Positions 17,724 to 26,011 of a DNA stretch of 64,000 nucleotides are shown here, piece after piece. This stretch comes from Streptomonospora salina (GTDB lineage: Bacteria > Actinomycetota > Actinomycetes > Streptosporangiales > Streptosporangiaceae): the NCBI RefSeq assembly GCF_014204715.1, contig NZ_JACHLY010000001.1, positions 2,697,001 through 2,761,000 of the forward strand, written 5' to 3'. Numbering within the stretch: position 1 is the first letter of the stretch; each line of letters starts with the position of its first letter. The notes below the pieces were generated by a model. The model made no database searches and was not told the origin of the DNA. It was given only the letters and a program-made list of their open reading frames with translations. Position numbers and translations under genes: made by a program.

Positions 17724-18560
17724 TCACCTTAGCGGGGTCGTGTTGGCCTGACGTGCTGATTCGCGCGAACGCCGTTGCGGAGGTCTTCGATGGAAGACGG
17801 CATCGGCGCCAGCCTGGGCCATAAGTGCTTGGCGATCGGCGGGGATCCCGGCCCGGTTCCAGGCGAACAGGACGTGGTGGGTCAGGGTGGCGCGCAGGCC
17901 ACGGATCAGATCGCCTTCGTGGGCCAGTGCGGCTAAGGCGGCGCCCGCTTCCTGAAAGGCGACGGTCCAGGTTGAGGTGCCTTCGAGAGCAGGGCGGGCG
18001 GTGGCAAGCTGGTGGACGCGGGAGATCTCGGTGTCGGTGGGAGCCCTGGAGGCCTGACGGTGGGCCGCCACACGGGCCCAAACATCGCCGCGTTCGTAGA
18101 AGTCCTGGTCTGCGCCGCGCAGCAGCGCGCCTGCCACCAGGAGGCTCAGCTCGGTGCGATGACGGTCTCCGTTGTGGGCCAGGTGGTCGAGAAGGTGGCG
18201 GCTGTCGGCATGGAACAGGGTGTGGGCCACCCTCATGCCGCTCGGCCCGCCGAAGGCGTGGGTCTCAGGCTCGTAGAGGGTCCAGGCCCAGCGGCCCATG
18301 GCGCCCCGAGCGGCCAGGTCACCGAACAGCTCATCGAGATGGCCACGGGCTGTACCGCACAGGGGGCGGTAGCGCAGGTGCCAGCAGAGGTCCTTGCGGG
18401 TGAACCACCATCCGGTGATCAACCCTTCGGCTTCGGCTTGTCCAAGCGCGGGGCCGATGTGGGCGATGGCCGTCTGTTCGGCGACGTCCCAGGAGTCGAA
18501 CCACAGGTTCGCCTGATGCCAGTCGTGTCCCGCGGGGGACGGTGTCGTCGTGGTGGTCAT
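17724..18560 (-). CDS. Stand-alone thiopeptide-type bacteriocin biosynthesis protein (SpaB_C-like)
   Basis: 278 residues from an ATG overlapping the LanC stop by four bases. Near the start are HDWHQANLWFDSWDVAEQ and ITGWWFTRKDLCWHLRYRP, the hallmark of the SpaB_C/thiopeptide-type family. That family performs glutamate elimination in split LanB enzymes or acts as an accessory. The full-length LanB of this cluster already has its own such domain, so this is an extra copy. It may eliminate at specific residues, assist LanB or carry out a different modification. It is cytosolic and translationally coupled to the lan genes. Confidence 0.8.
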   Translation of the reverse strand: MTTTTTPSPAGHDWHQANLWFDSWDVAEQTAIAHIGPALGQAEAEGLITGWWFTRKDLCWHLRYRPLCGTARGHLDELFGDLAARGAMGRWAWTLYEPETHAFGGPSGMRVAHTLFHADSRHLLDHLAHNGDRHRTELSLLVAGALLRGADQDFYERGDVWARVAAHRQASRAPTDTEISRVHQLATARPALEGTSTWTVAFQEAGAALAALAHEGDLIRGLRATLTHHVLFAWNRAGIPADRQALMAQAGADAVFHRRPPQRRSRESARQANTTPLR

Positions 18561-19849
18561 GCGTGGCTCGGCCCTTCTCCGGCGATGAGCAGGCAGGTCT
18601 CCCAGCCTCCTGCTCCGGTGGTCAGGCAGTGCAAGGTTGCGGCTATGCCGGCTCTGCCTTCGATCAGTCCGGGCCCGAGGGGCGCGGCGCCGTGGGTGGC
18701 CTCGTGCAGGAGCGTGTCCTGTAGGCGCGGCAGATGGTCGGCGAGGGGGGCGAAGCGGGCGTCGGCAGCGGCGTGCCAGGTGGTGGCCAGCACTCCGGCC
18801 CAGCCGTGGCACACCGCCGGATCGACCAGTTGCGCTCTCTGGGCAGGGTCGCTCAGGCAGCGGTGGAAGGCGGTCTCAGCTTGTTCCTGACGGACTCGGT
18901 CGCCGAGGGCGAGTCCGGCGAGCTGAAGGGCGCGGGCGATGCCGGGCGTGCCATAGCACCATGAGGGCCGCCGGGGGCCGGCTTGGTCCACGACGTCGGT
19001 CTGCAGTTCCCCGAAGGTGAGGTGTTCGGGCCACCAGGGCCCGGCGGGTCCGGTCCGGCGCCAGCGCTCCAGCCAGGCGGCGATCGTGTCGATCGCCTCC
19101 GCCTGGCCGTGAACGGTGACTCCGGCGCGCATGGTGTGCGAGAGCAGCGCCAGCGGGCCGGTGACTCCGTGGGCCATGCCGAGGTCGGCGTGTCCGTCCT
19201 CAACGCCGTTCGCGCGGTGCCCGGAGAGGGATTCACGGATCCACCAACCAGGAAGGGCGACTTCCGCCGACTCGGGTGCGGGCAGCGGGGCGGTCAGACG
19301 GACCAGGTAGCGCAAAACCGCGCGGAGTTCCGGGCTCTGGGGAGCGCGATGCAGCAGATACGCGCCCACGCCGGTCGCGCCGCGAACCAGGTCGAATTCG
19401 CTCGACGACGGGGGAAGCCCCGAATGCAGGCGCGCACGCGCCCCTTCAAGTCGGCTGGCCAGGAGCTGTTCCACAGCACGGTGGAGCCGCGTCTGGTGAC
19501 GCGGATAGCGCTCCGGGGCGGCGTGGCTGAGGCTGAAGGCCAGGGCCGGAGCGCCATACCAGAGCCCCGCTCCCCCTGCGGCGGCCACGGGTTCGCGGCT
19601 GGCGGCTACCAGCCAGTCATGCACCCGGTCGGCAGAGGTGAGCCCGGCCTGGGCGCGTAGGCCGTGCAGCACGGCGACCCCGGCGGCGCCTTTGGACAAG
19701 GACTGGGCGTGCCAGCGCGGGCTCGTCGGGCCGCGGTCGCCACCGGAATCCGCCGGCGGAGGGGTGTCCAGGGTCTCGGCCAGCTGGCGGGAGACCGCCG
19801 CGGCGCGGGACGGCACCGTAGGCACCCTTGCCGCTGTTCTCGGGGTCAT
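18557..19849 (-). CDS. LanC-like lanthionine cyclase
   Basis: 430 residues. It has the alpha-toroid pattern with repeated glycine motifs (KGAAGVAVLHG; AHGVTGPLALLSH; YGTPGIARAL; EGRAGIAATLH). Zinc ligands are visible as Cys298 (SWCYGTPG) and Cys347-His348 (VCHGWAG). It should catalyse Michael-type addition of core cysteines to dehydrated Ser/Thr, forming (methyl)lanthionine rings. The ATG overlaps the LanB stop by four bases, so equimolar expression is likely. The N-terminal ~40 residues are low-complexity and probably disordered. Confidence 0.88.
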   Translation of the reverse strand: MTPRTAARVPTVPSRAAAVSRQLAETLDTPPPADSGGDRGPTSPRWHAQSLSKGAAGVAVLHGLRAQAGLTSADRVHDWLVAASREPVAAAGGAGLWYGAPALAFSLSHAAPERYPRHQTRLHRAVEQLLASRLEGARARLHSGLPPSSSEFDLVRGATGVGAYLLHRAPQSPELRAVLRYLVRLTAPLPAPESAEVALPGWWIRESLSGHRANGVEDGHADLGMAHGVTGPLALLSHTMRAGVTVHGQAEAIDTIAAWLERWRRTGPAGPWWPEHLTFGELQTDVVDQAGPRRPSWCYGTPGIARALQLAGLALGDRVRQEQAETAFHRCLSDPAQRAQLVDPAVCHGWAGVLATTWHAAADARFAPLADHLPRLQDTLLHEATHGAAPLGPGLIEGRAGIAATLHCLTTGAGGWETCLLIAGEGPSHA

Positions 19850-22800
19850 GGCCGCTCCTCCCTTGGGGCTGTCCTACGGGCCCTCCAGGCCAGGGCGACG
19901 GCGCGGGCGATGTGCTCGGTCTCCCGCTCGGAGTCGGGATCGATTCCCAGCGTGCGGACGTGGTGGAGGTGCAGCAGCGACCCCAGCACCCCCGCCGGAG
20001 CCGGCGCGGTGGGGTCCTGCTGCAGTCGGCGGCAGTAGGCCATCGCGGCCCGGCGTCGCTTCTCCCAGCTGTCGGCGATGTCCTCGCCGCCCGGCAGGGC
20101 GCGCAGCGCCGCATACTCCTGCGACGGGTCGAACAGCTCGACGGCCTGACGCACCTCCTCGCGCAGCGAAGCACCCCGGGACGGGACCGGGCGGCGCTCC
20201 AGCAGCCAGTGCATCGCCTCGGCCCGTTCCCCGGCCATGGCCGTGGCGAGATCGACCATGCTGGCGGCGGTCACGACCCGGGGGTGGAGATGGCGGGCGC
20301 TGATCTGGGCGCGGGCGGCGGTGGAGTCGGCCGCGAAGACCGATTCGGCGGCCTCCAACGCCGCCCCGGTGCCGTACCGGATGGTCTCAGGACGGTACGT
20401 CGTCACTGCCAGCTCCCCCAGCAGTCCGCGGCTACGGAGATCGTGAGCCCAATCGCCGAGAGCTTGCACCGTCGCTCCGTAACCCTCCGGGGAGGGGTGG
20501 AGACGGAGGCGCAGATGGGGGCTCGGGTGGCGGTAGCGCAGGAACCACCACATCGGCTGCGCTCGCCGGCAGCCCAGTTCCTCCAGCAGCCGCGGCAGGT
20601 AGTGGATCAAGATCGTGTCCGCATGGCCGGGATGGCCGTAGAGCTCGGCAGACACCACACGTTGGCCGGGCAGGGCCCCGTGGTCGCGGCCGATGCGGTG
20701 CGAGGCGTCCAGACGCAGCGCCGGCGCAGAAGCGGGCGGGGTGGTCGTGGCGAGGGGAACGACGATCTCGTGAGCACGCTCGCCCGTCCAGCCGAGATCC
20801 GTCGGGGTGGGTGCTTCGGAGACCGTCGCGGTTTCGCCCCGCTCGGCGACCTGGTCCAGGTGGGTGCGCAGCAGCGTGCGATCCATGGGTTGGTCGAGAT
20901 TCAGCCGCAGCAGTCGGTCGGATTCGCCGACGCTGATCCAGTCCGGCAGATCCAGTTGCTCCCGCAAAGTTGCCAGCGCATACTCCCAGGCCTCCTGGGA
21001 TGCGTCTCGGCCGGGAAGCGCTCCCGACGGCAGGCGCCACCGGGCCGGGCAGAGGATACTGCGTCGGTAGCGCAGGCGCGGCAGGTAGGGCAGGCAGGAG
21101 GCCGCGCCCCAGGCGAACGGTGAGACCGCAGCGGTCGTTGAGCGGGCGATCTCGGTGAGCAGCCGTGCCAGTGAGGGCCAGGCGTGGCGCGCGAGCGCAT
21201 TGGCCACCACCGGTTCCACCACGCCTCCGTGGGAGCGTGAGACCACATACAGCCGCTGAGCGTCGGCGGCGACCGCCAGGTCATCGGCGAGCAGCTGCCC
21301 ACGCTCCGCCTCGGTGTGCTCGCCCAAGGGCAGAACGCGGGGAAGGACGCGTGGAGCATGGGAGACGTTGGCTGAGCGCGGGTGGCCCGGGGTGAAGGAC
21401 AACTGCGCTGCCACAGCGCCGTCGACCGCGGTCGGCAATTCGCGGTAGCGCTCGACCAGGCGTTCGCGCTCGGCTAGGGGAAGCAGGTCGATGAACCGTC
21501 CGGACAGGGCAAGCCCGCTGCGGCTGGTGCCGCGCACGGCCAAGGTGAAGTCGCCGCCGGCCACGGCTGCAGAGCTGGGGGCGTGGACTTCGGCACACAG
21601 CTCCGCATGGGGAGCCGGCCGCAACGGGCCCTGGGCCTCGGCAGCGAGGCCATCCAAGAAGCCCTCGTCCAGCTCGACCTCGCGTGCCCCGTCCAGCGCC
21701 GCCTGCTGTGCCAGCGCCAGCAATCGTTCTCCGCGCGAATCGACGCGCGGATCCGGAGCCGGATACGGCTGATCCGCCCCATAGTGCGGCGGGAATCCCA
21801 GGCCCGTCGTGGGATCGGTCAGCTCATCGAGCCCCACCCACGCGCCCACCCCGTAATGGCCGATGAACCGGGCGTGGAACTCCTGCATCGCGGGATCACC
21901 CGCCGGATGCGGGGTGGCCCGCACCAGCGCACTCGCCGCCGCAGCAGCTTCCTCAGCGATCTGCACAGGCAACTCCGCTGTGACATCGAATCGGCAGTCG
22001 CCCGTGATGGGTTGTTCCACCACGGCGGCCATTGCTCGCATACGGCGGCGAAGACTCTGCACGTCCCAAACATCGATCACGCCCAACCCGGCGTGCAGCT
22101 CATGCAGTTCCGCGACCAGCGACGCCACGTCGTCAATGCTCTCGGCGTCGATATCCCGCAAACAGGCATACACATGCGCAAGCCCGTCACCGGTCGTGGA
22201 AGGCGGACGCAGCCTGGTGACCAGCAGCCCGCAGCGCACCAGCTCGGCCAGCAGGTTCTCCAACCCCGCGGTAGAAAGGTGGGGCATGTCGGCGGCGAGC
22301 TTGGCGACGAGGTCGCCGCCGGGGATCGGCGACCGCGCGGCCGCCAGCACCCCTGCCACCACCCGGCTATGCCGCAGCGACACCTGCCCCGGCGCGCCCG
22401 TGGGCGAACGCGGGGCGCCCGACACCACCACCCGTTCGCCACGGACAGCGGCCAAGTCGTTGACCATGACAGGCACTCTCCGAAGAACCTCGGTACTCGC
22501 CTCCAGACGGGCGATCACCGTCGATAGCCACGCCGCGTCCGCGCGGGTGCGCACCAGAGGCTCCCCTGCACCGGCGGCGGTGACCTCAGCACCGAACCGC
22601 AAAGGAGCGATCCCGGCGAAGAGCCCGAACGGGGTGGACCGGCGTTGCATCCGCACCACGTAGCGGGCCACGGACAGCACCATCCGCCGCACCTGCGCCG
22701 GACGCGGCCGATGGCCGCCGCAGAGCGCCTCCAGCCGTTGCGCCAGCACCGGGCTGGCCAAACGCACGGCTTCGGCGACCGGCGGCCGCGCCCACACCTC

Positions 22801-22947
22801 GGTAAGCCAGCCGCACCACTGCTCAACCTGCGCCTCATCGCTCAGATCGGGCCAGGAAGGCAGGGCCATACCGTCCGTAGGAACGCTCGCCCGCATCAGG
22901 CCCATATCGAGCGCGCGATAGAAACGCGCGCCGGCCAGTGTTCGCAT
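19846..22947 (-). CDS. LanB lantibiotic dehydratase, full length
   Basis: 1033 residues, the size of a complete class I dehydratase. The N-terminal glutamylation domain starts near FYRALDMGLMRASVPTD and includes VVRMQRRSTPFGLFAGI, typical of LanB. The C-terminal elimination (SpaB_C) domain shows HADTILIHYLPRLLEELG and MWWFLRYRHPSPHLRLRL. It uses glutamyl-tRNA to dehydrate Ser/Thr of the precursor. The ATG at 22947 is chosen because upstream in-frame sequence runs into the precursor gene; this leaves a 95-base gap to the precursor stop. Its stop is coupled to lanC. Confidence 0.88.
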   Translation of the reverse strand: MRTLAGARFYRALDMGLMRASVPTDGMALPSWPDLSDEAQVEQWCGWLTEVWARPPVAEAVRLASPVLAQRLEALCGGHRPRPAQVRRMVLSVARYVVRMQRRSTPFGLFAGIAPLRFGAEVTAAGAGEPLVRTRADAAWLSTVIARLEASTEVLRRVPVMVNDLAAVRGERVVVSGAPRSPTGAPGQVSLRHSRVVAGVLAAARSPIPGGDLVAKLAADMPHLSTAGLENLLAELVRCGLLVTRLRPPSTTGDGLAHVYACLRDIDAESIDDVASLVAELHELHAGLGVIDVWDVQSLRRRMRAMAAVVEQPITGDCRFDVTAELPVQIAEEAAAAASALVRATPHPAGDPAMQEFHARFIGHYGVGAWVGLDELTDPTTGLGFPPHYGADQPYPAPDPRVDSRGERLLALAQQAALDGAREVELDEGFLDGLAAEAQGPLRPAPHAELCAEVHAPSSAAVAGGDFTLAVRGTSRSGLALSGRFIDLLPLAERERLVERYRELPTAVDGAVAAQLSFTPGHPRSANVSHAPRVLPRVLPLGEHTEAERGQLLADDLAVAADAQRLYVVSRSHGGVVEPVVANALARHAWPSLARLLTEIARSTTAAVSPFAWGAASCLPYLPRLRYRRSILCPARWRLPSGALPGRDASQEAWEYALATLREQLDLPDWISVGESDRLLRLNLDQPMDRTLLRTHLDQVAERGETATVSEAPTPTDLGWTGERAHEIVVPLATTTPPASAPALRLDASHRIGRDHGALPGQRVVSAELYGHPGHADTILIHYLPRLLEELGCRRAQPMWWFLRYRHPSPHLRLRLHPSPEGYGATVQALGDWAHDLRSRGLLGELAVTTYRPETIRYGTGAALEAAESVFAADSTAARAQISARHLHPRVVTAASMVDLATAMAGERAEAMHWLLERRPVPSRGASLREEVRQAVELFDPSQEYAALRALPGGEDIADSWEKRRRAAMAYCRRLQQDPTAPAPAGVLGSLLHLHHVRTLGIDPDSERETEHIARAVALAWRARRTAPREERP

Positions 22948-23042
22948 GACCCGTCCCGTCGCTCCGCGGTCGGTCGTTTCGCCAGGATCGATGTCTGAGG
23001 TGCGGTCCCGGCCCCGAGCCGCGGCCGGGACGGCACCGGGCT

Positions 23043-23180
23043 TCAGCAGTCGCCGTTCTTGCGGGTGTCGCACCCGTTGTCGGTGCTGCACAGCAGTGCC
23101 TCTACCGCCTCGCCTTCTTCGACGAGGGTGATGTCCAGATTCAGCTCGTCTTCGGTCGTCGGGTCAGCGACAGCATCCAT
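23043..23180 (-). CDS. FxLD-family lanthipeptide precursor
   Basis: 45 residues starting MDAVADPTTEDELNLDITLV, with AAGGAG eight bases before the ATG. The leader has LNLDITLVEEGEAVEALL, a variant of the FxLD motif in which Leu replaces Phe. The core is about 16 residues with Cys31, Cys37 and Cys45, Ser32, Thr33, Thr39 and a central T-D-N-G-C. Up to three Ser/Thr could be dehydrated and joined to three cysteines. The DNG step suits the methyltransferases that make isoaspartate. It is the first gene of the minus-strand lan operon. Confidence 0.85.
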   Translation of the reverse strand: MDAVADPTTEDELNLDITLVEEGEAVEALLCSTDNGCDTRKNGDC

Positions 23181-23700
23181 TTCGGGGCTCCTTCTCACCT
23201 GGGGGGTTGCGAACCGGAGTCGCGGGGGTCCCGGGAGGCAGTCCGGCCCATGCCTCGGGCGCCTTAAGGCACCTGAGGTTCCGTGGCCGAGCGGCACTCT
23301 CGCCGGCGACGTCCACGACCCGGTCGTTCGCAGACACACAAGCCACCGTCGCAGCGCCATCCAGGGGCACGGCAGGGCATGTTGCGGGGCATCGAAGGGC
23401 AATCTGGATCGGTGCTCCTGTGTGCCCCGCTCTGTTGTCGCAGGCCTCGCTTGACACCATCGCCGCCCAGTCGCCTGTTCGGACCTTGGCTCACGGCACG
23501 CTGGCAAGCTCGCCATCGAGGCCACCGACGTCCGCGTCCGTGGCGGCGACGAGAGGGCGGTCCACCCGCGCAAGGATCCAGAACCCGCGACCAGAGTTCG
23601 CTGCAGATTCGTGAGGAGCAGAAACCGACATGGCTCGTGACGCACAATTGATCCGAGATAGACCGGTTCGCTCGCCGGGGGCGACCTCGCACTTGCCAGC
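23181..23700 (-). promoter_or_regulatory. Upstream region of the lanthipeptide operon with palindrome
   Basis: About 520 bases with no credible gene; overlapping Arg/Ser-rich frames on both strands look like shadows. GCCTTAAGGC (23261-23270) is a perfect 10-base palindrome with imperfectly symmetric flanks, about 80 bases upstream of the precursor start. It is a good position for an operator of the operon, perhaps for the XRE regulator at 12504. No confident -10/-35 pair was found. Confidence 0.4.
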
Positions 23701-23925
23701 TTACGTGTCCCTGCTTTCCGCGCATCCGGGAGCCGTGCAACGGGGGACGCTTCGACGCCCCGGCTTGTGATCCTCCCAGAGCCGCTCCATATCCAACTCT
23801 GTCATCGTCGTCCGCATGCGCTTCAACGCGTTGTCCAAACAACGCAGGTGCTCCTGGGTGCCCAGCCGGAAGGTGTAGACGTAATCGGGATCTTCATCGA
23901 TGCCGAGATGTCGCCGTAGGGTCAC
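23701..23925 (-). CDS. Small hypothetical protein, possibly a gene remnant
   Basis: 74 residues from a GTG start. The first ~55 residues look protein-like (LGIDEDPDYVYTFRLGTQE; LKRMRTTMTELDMERLWED). The last ~20 residues (PGRRSVPRCTAPGCAESRD) read like a frame shadow, so the true gene may have been cut or frame-shifted. No family is recognised. It sits at the edge of a lower-GC island, which fits a decayed acquired gene. Confidence 0.3.
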   Translation of the reverse strand: MTLRRHLGIDEDPDYVYTFRLGTQEHLRCLDNALKRMRTTMTELDMERLWEDHKPGRRSVPRCTAPGCAESRDT

Positions 23926-24039
23926 GCATTGGGGCGAGTGAGTCCGAGCTTCCTAGACAGTCTCGTTTTCGGTCCCCGTGATTGGGCTTTAAGATGCTCC
24001 GTGGGGAGTTTTCATGCATTTCTATTATGGTAGCGCTGG

Positions 24040-24738
24040 CTACTCTACCTGTCTTCTGAATTTCCTTATTTCCTCTACTACATCCTTCAGTGTTCCAAGG
24101 TCGCGAGCTGCACTATCAAGTAATGGGCTTATATCTATTTCATATTTCAGTTCGTCTAGAGCTCCGTGGGGACCTTCGCCGTTGACCTTTATGAGATATC
24201 TCCATGGGAGATCCGATCGTTCGTTCAGGGAGAAGCTGCGATCGAGATAGTGGATGATGCGCCCACCGGGCGGAAGGGCAGATATTGGCTCATTGAATAG
24301 CCTTTTCTCTCCAACTTTTTTAAACGTTGCGGACTGGGGAAGTGGGTCGAACTCGACGCGGACGTTCCTGGCGACTGTGCGCCCTGTGTTCTCGACTACG
24401 ATAACGAGCAATACAGCATAGCGTTCATCTGGCCGGATGTCTGCATATACATATGGTTGGGAAGAGTCGTGCCAGATTCGCCGCTCAAGCTCGAGAGATT
24501 CCTGCGCAGCTTCGGCTTGACGTTCTGCTGCATCTGCGTCCCGTTTTGCCTCGATAGCTTGCAAGCGAGATGATTCGGCTTGATTTTTTGCAGCTTGCAC
24601 CTGTTTACTGGCTTCTGTTGCGCTGCGCCGTGCCTGAGTAGTCTGACGCCACCCCACGATGCCAATCACAATCGCAGTGATAATTGCAATACACGCTGAC
24701 CCGACTGCTATCCAGTCATCGGGTTGGAATGTATCCAT
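24040..24738 (-). CDS. Membrane-anchored coiled-coil protein of unknown function
   Basis: 232 residues. One N-terminal membrane helix (residues about 10-30, IAVGSACIAIITAIVIGIVG) is followed by a coiled coil rich in Ala/Gln/Glu (residues about 35-85). A beta-rich domain then includes YVYADIRPDERYAVLLVIV, ENTGRTVARNVRVEFDPLP and PPGGRIIHYLDRS. GC content is clearly lower than that of its neighbours, indicating acquisition. No homologous family is recognised. The layout fits a sensor or envelope protein with a cytosolic C-terminus. Isolated genes like this are often cargo next to mobile elements. Confidence 0.65.
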   Translation of the reverse strand: MDTFQPDDWIAVGSACIAIITAIVIGIVGWRQTTQARRSATEASKQVQAAKNQAESSRLQAIEAKRDADAAERQAEAAQESLELERRIWHDSSQPYVYADIRPDERYAVLLVIVVENTGRTVARNVRVEFDPLPQSATFKKVGEKRLFNEPISALPPGGRIIHYLDRSFSLNERSDLPWRYLIKVNGEGPHGALDELKYEIDISPLLDSAARDLGTLKDVVEEIRKFRRQVE

Positions 24739-25233
24739 TTAATTCCCATCTCACTGACATTTGTATAGCGGTTTTTCTCTGGAATTCGGTGATGGCCTTT
24801 ACTTGGGCTGTCACAGTCTTTCAGTGGCCTCCCGGTTTGTGTCAATAAACCCGATACGGCTGTCGATTCCGAATTTGTGTTACGTAACGTTCCATACGTG
24901 GTCGGTGTCGGAGACGGTGTTGTCGACGAATGCCTTACTACGGTTTCCGGTCTTCTGCGGGGTGCTGTACTTGGGCATACGATCACGGCTCCGCCCCCGG
25001 TGTTGGCCTGTGAGTGAAGTTCCATGTGAGGCAACTGCGGCGATGTCGTCGGGAGCCTGCATCTGACGTCATCCGCGCTGAACCCTCCTATCGAACCTTG
25101 GTTCGAATGCTCAGAATAAACGCGGAAAACCCTCGACGTGGACAGCAGCCGGTACGGCTTTGCTCGCGACTGTCTTGGAGCGCGACTCCGGAGTTCTTGT
25201 TCTATTGCTCCGTCACGGCTTATCGGTCTCGGA
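24739..25233. other. Low-GC intergenic stretch without a recognisable gene
   Basis: About 500 bases between divergent genes, with visibly lower GC than the window average. Small frames on both strands have poor composition. I see no integrase, direct repeat pair or tRNA. Given its base content and position, it could be the junction of an inserted element (the Tad/type IV block begins just after it). Confidence 0.35.
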
Positions 25234-25253
25234 CCTTCCTTACCTCAGGAAGG
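25234..25253 (+). promoter_or_regulatory. Hairpin that would hide the ribosome binding site of the DUF2637 gene
   Basis: CCTTCCT (25234-25240) pairs perfectly with AGGAAGG (25247-25253) around a 6-base loop. The 3' arm is the Shine-Dalgarno sequence of the ATG at 25260, six bases away. Folding would block initiation, suggesting translational control of the transfer-associated membrane gene. Confidence 0.45.
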
Positions 25254-25259
25254 GGGAGT

Positions 25260-25874
25260 ATGGGTGCCAAGAGCCTGGACAAGAACGGCGGGCGGCTTCG
25301 CGCCGACCGGCTGATCAGGGAATCAACGAAGCTCGTTGTGTGCGGTGTGTCGGCCGTGGCCGCGGTCGTGTCCTACCGGCACGCTTACGCGGTCGTCACC
25401 CAGTACGGCGAGAGCGGCCTCACGGCGTGGATGATCCCGTTGACGATCGACGGTCTGGTCTATGCGAGTTCGATGGTCATCCTGGATGCCGCGCGGCACA
25501 ATCTCAGGGCTCCGGTCCTGGCCTGGTGTCTGCTGTGGGTGGGAATCCTGGCCACCCTGGCGGCCAATGTCGCCCACGGCATCCAGAACGGCGTGGTCGG
25601 CGCGGTGGTGGCGGCCTGGCCGGCGATCGCGCTCGTGGGGTGCTACGAGATGATGATGTGGCTGGTCAGAGCCCGAAGTGAAGGCAGCCCGGAGGCTCAA
25701 GCCAGTCTCGACGTCGACGAGCGTGCCGCTGAGGTGTATCGCACCAGCCTCGCGGATGGGCAACGCCTGTCGGAGCGGCGGCTCGCCGAGATGTTCTCGA
25801 CGCCGCAGACGCCTCGGTCGCGGCGCTGGGCGCGCAAGATCATCAAGGAGGTAGACGCCGAGGATGGGGAGTAG
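25260..25874 (+). CDS. DUF2637 membrane protein (SpdB-like, conjugation-associated)
   Basis: 204 residues from the ATG at 25260 with a strong purine-rich ribosome site. There are four predicted membrane helices in the first ~140 residues (LVVCGVSAVAAVVSYRHAYA; GLTAWMIPLTIDGLVYASSM; LAWCLLWVGILATLAANVAH; GAVVAAWPAIALVGCYEMM). A charged cytosolic tail follows, ending in an HTH-like stretch (LSERRLAEMFSTPQTPRSRR). DUF2637 proteins are frequent on actinomycete conjugative plasmids and integrative elements, and some are called Spd spread proteins. It is convergent with the LysM-BTAD gene. It probably acts in the membrane during plasmid spread. Confidence 0.8.
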   Translation: MGAKSLDKNGGRLRADRLIRESTKLVVCGVSAVAAVVSYRHAYAVVTQYGESGLTAWMIPLTIDGLVYASSMVILDAARHNLRAPVLAWCLLWVGILATLAANVAHGIQNGVVGAVVAAWPAIALVGCYEMMMWLVRARSEGSPEAQASLDVDERAAEVYRTSLADGQRLSERRLAEMFSTPQTPRSRRWARKIIKEVDAEDGE

Positions 25875-26011
25875 GGGCGGTCCGGCTTCCCTGCCGCGTG
25901 GGGTACCCGGCGAACGGCAGAGGCGCCGGAAGGCCCGTTGCCGGCAGTCCAATCCCGGTGCGGCCCGGTCCGCGTTGATCAGCGCAGTTGGCATGAAGCC
26001 GCCTGCTCCGG

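Noticed and set aside
22948-23091. Longer LanB starting at 23091
   Set aside because: The extension overlaps the precursor gene by about 50 bases and lacks LanB similarity; the ATG at 22947 fits the family start.
24708-25066. Small frames on both strands in the low-GC stretch
   Set aside because: Low-complexity, no ribosome sites and no recognisable domain; kept only as intergenic.
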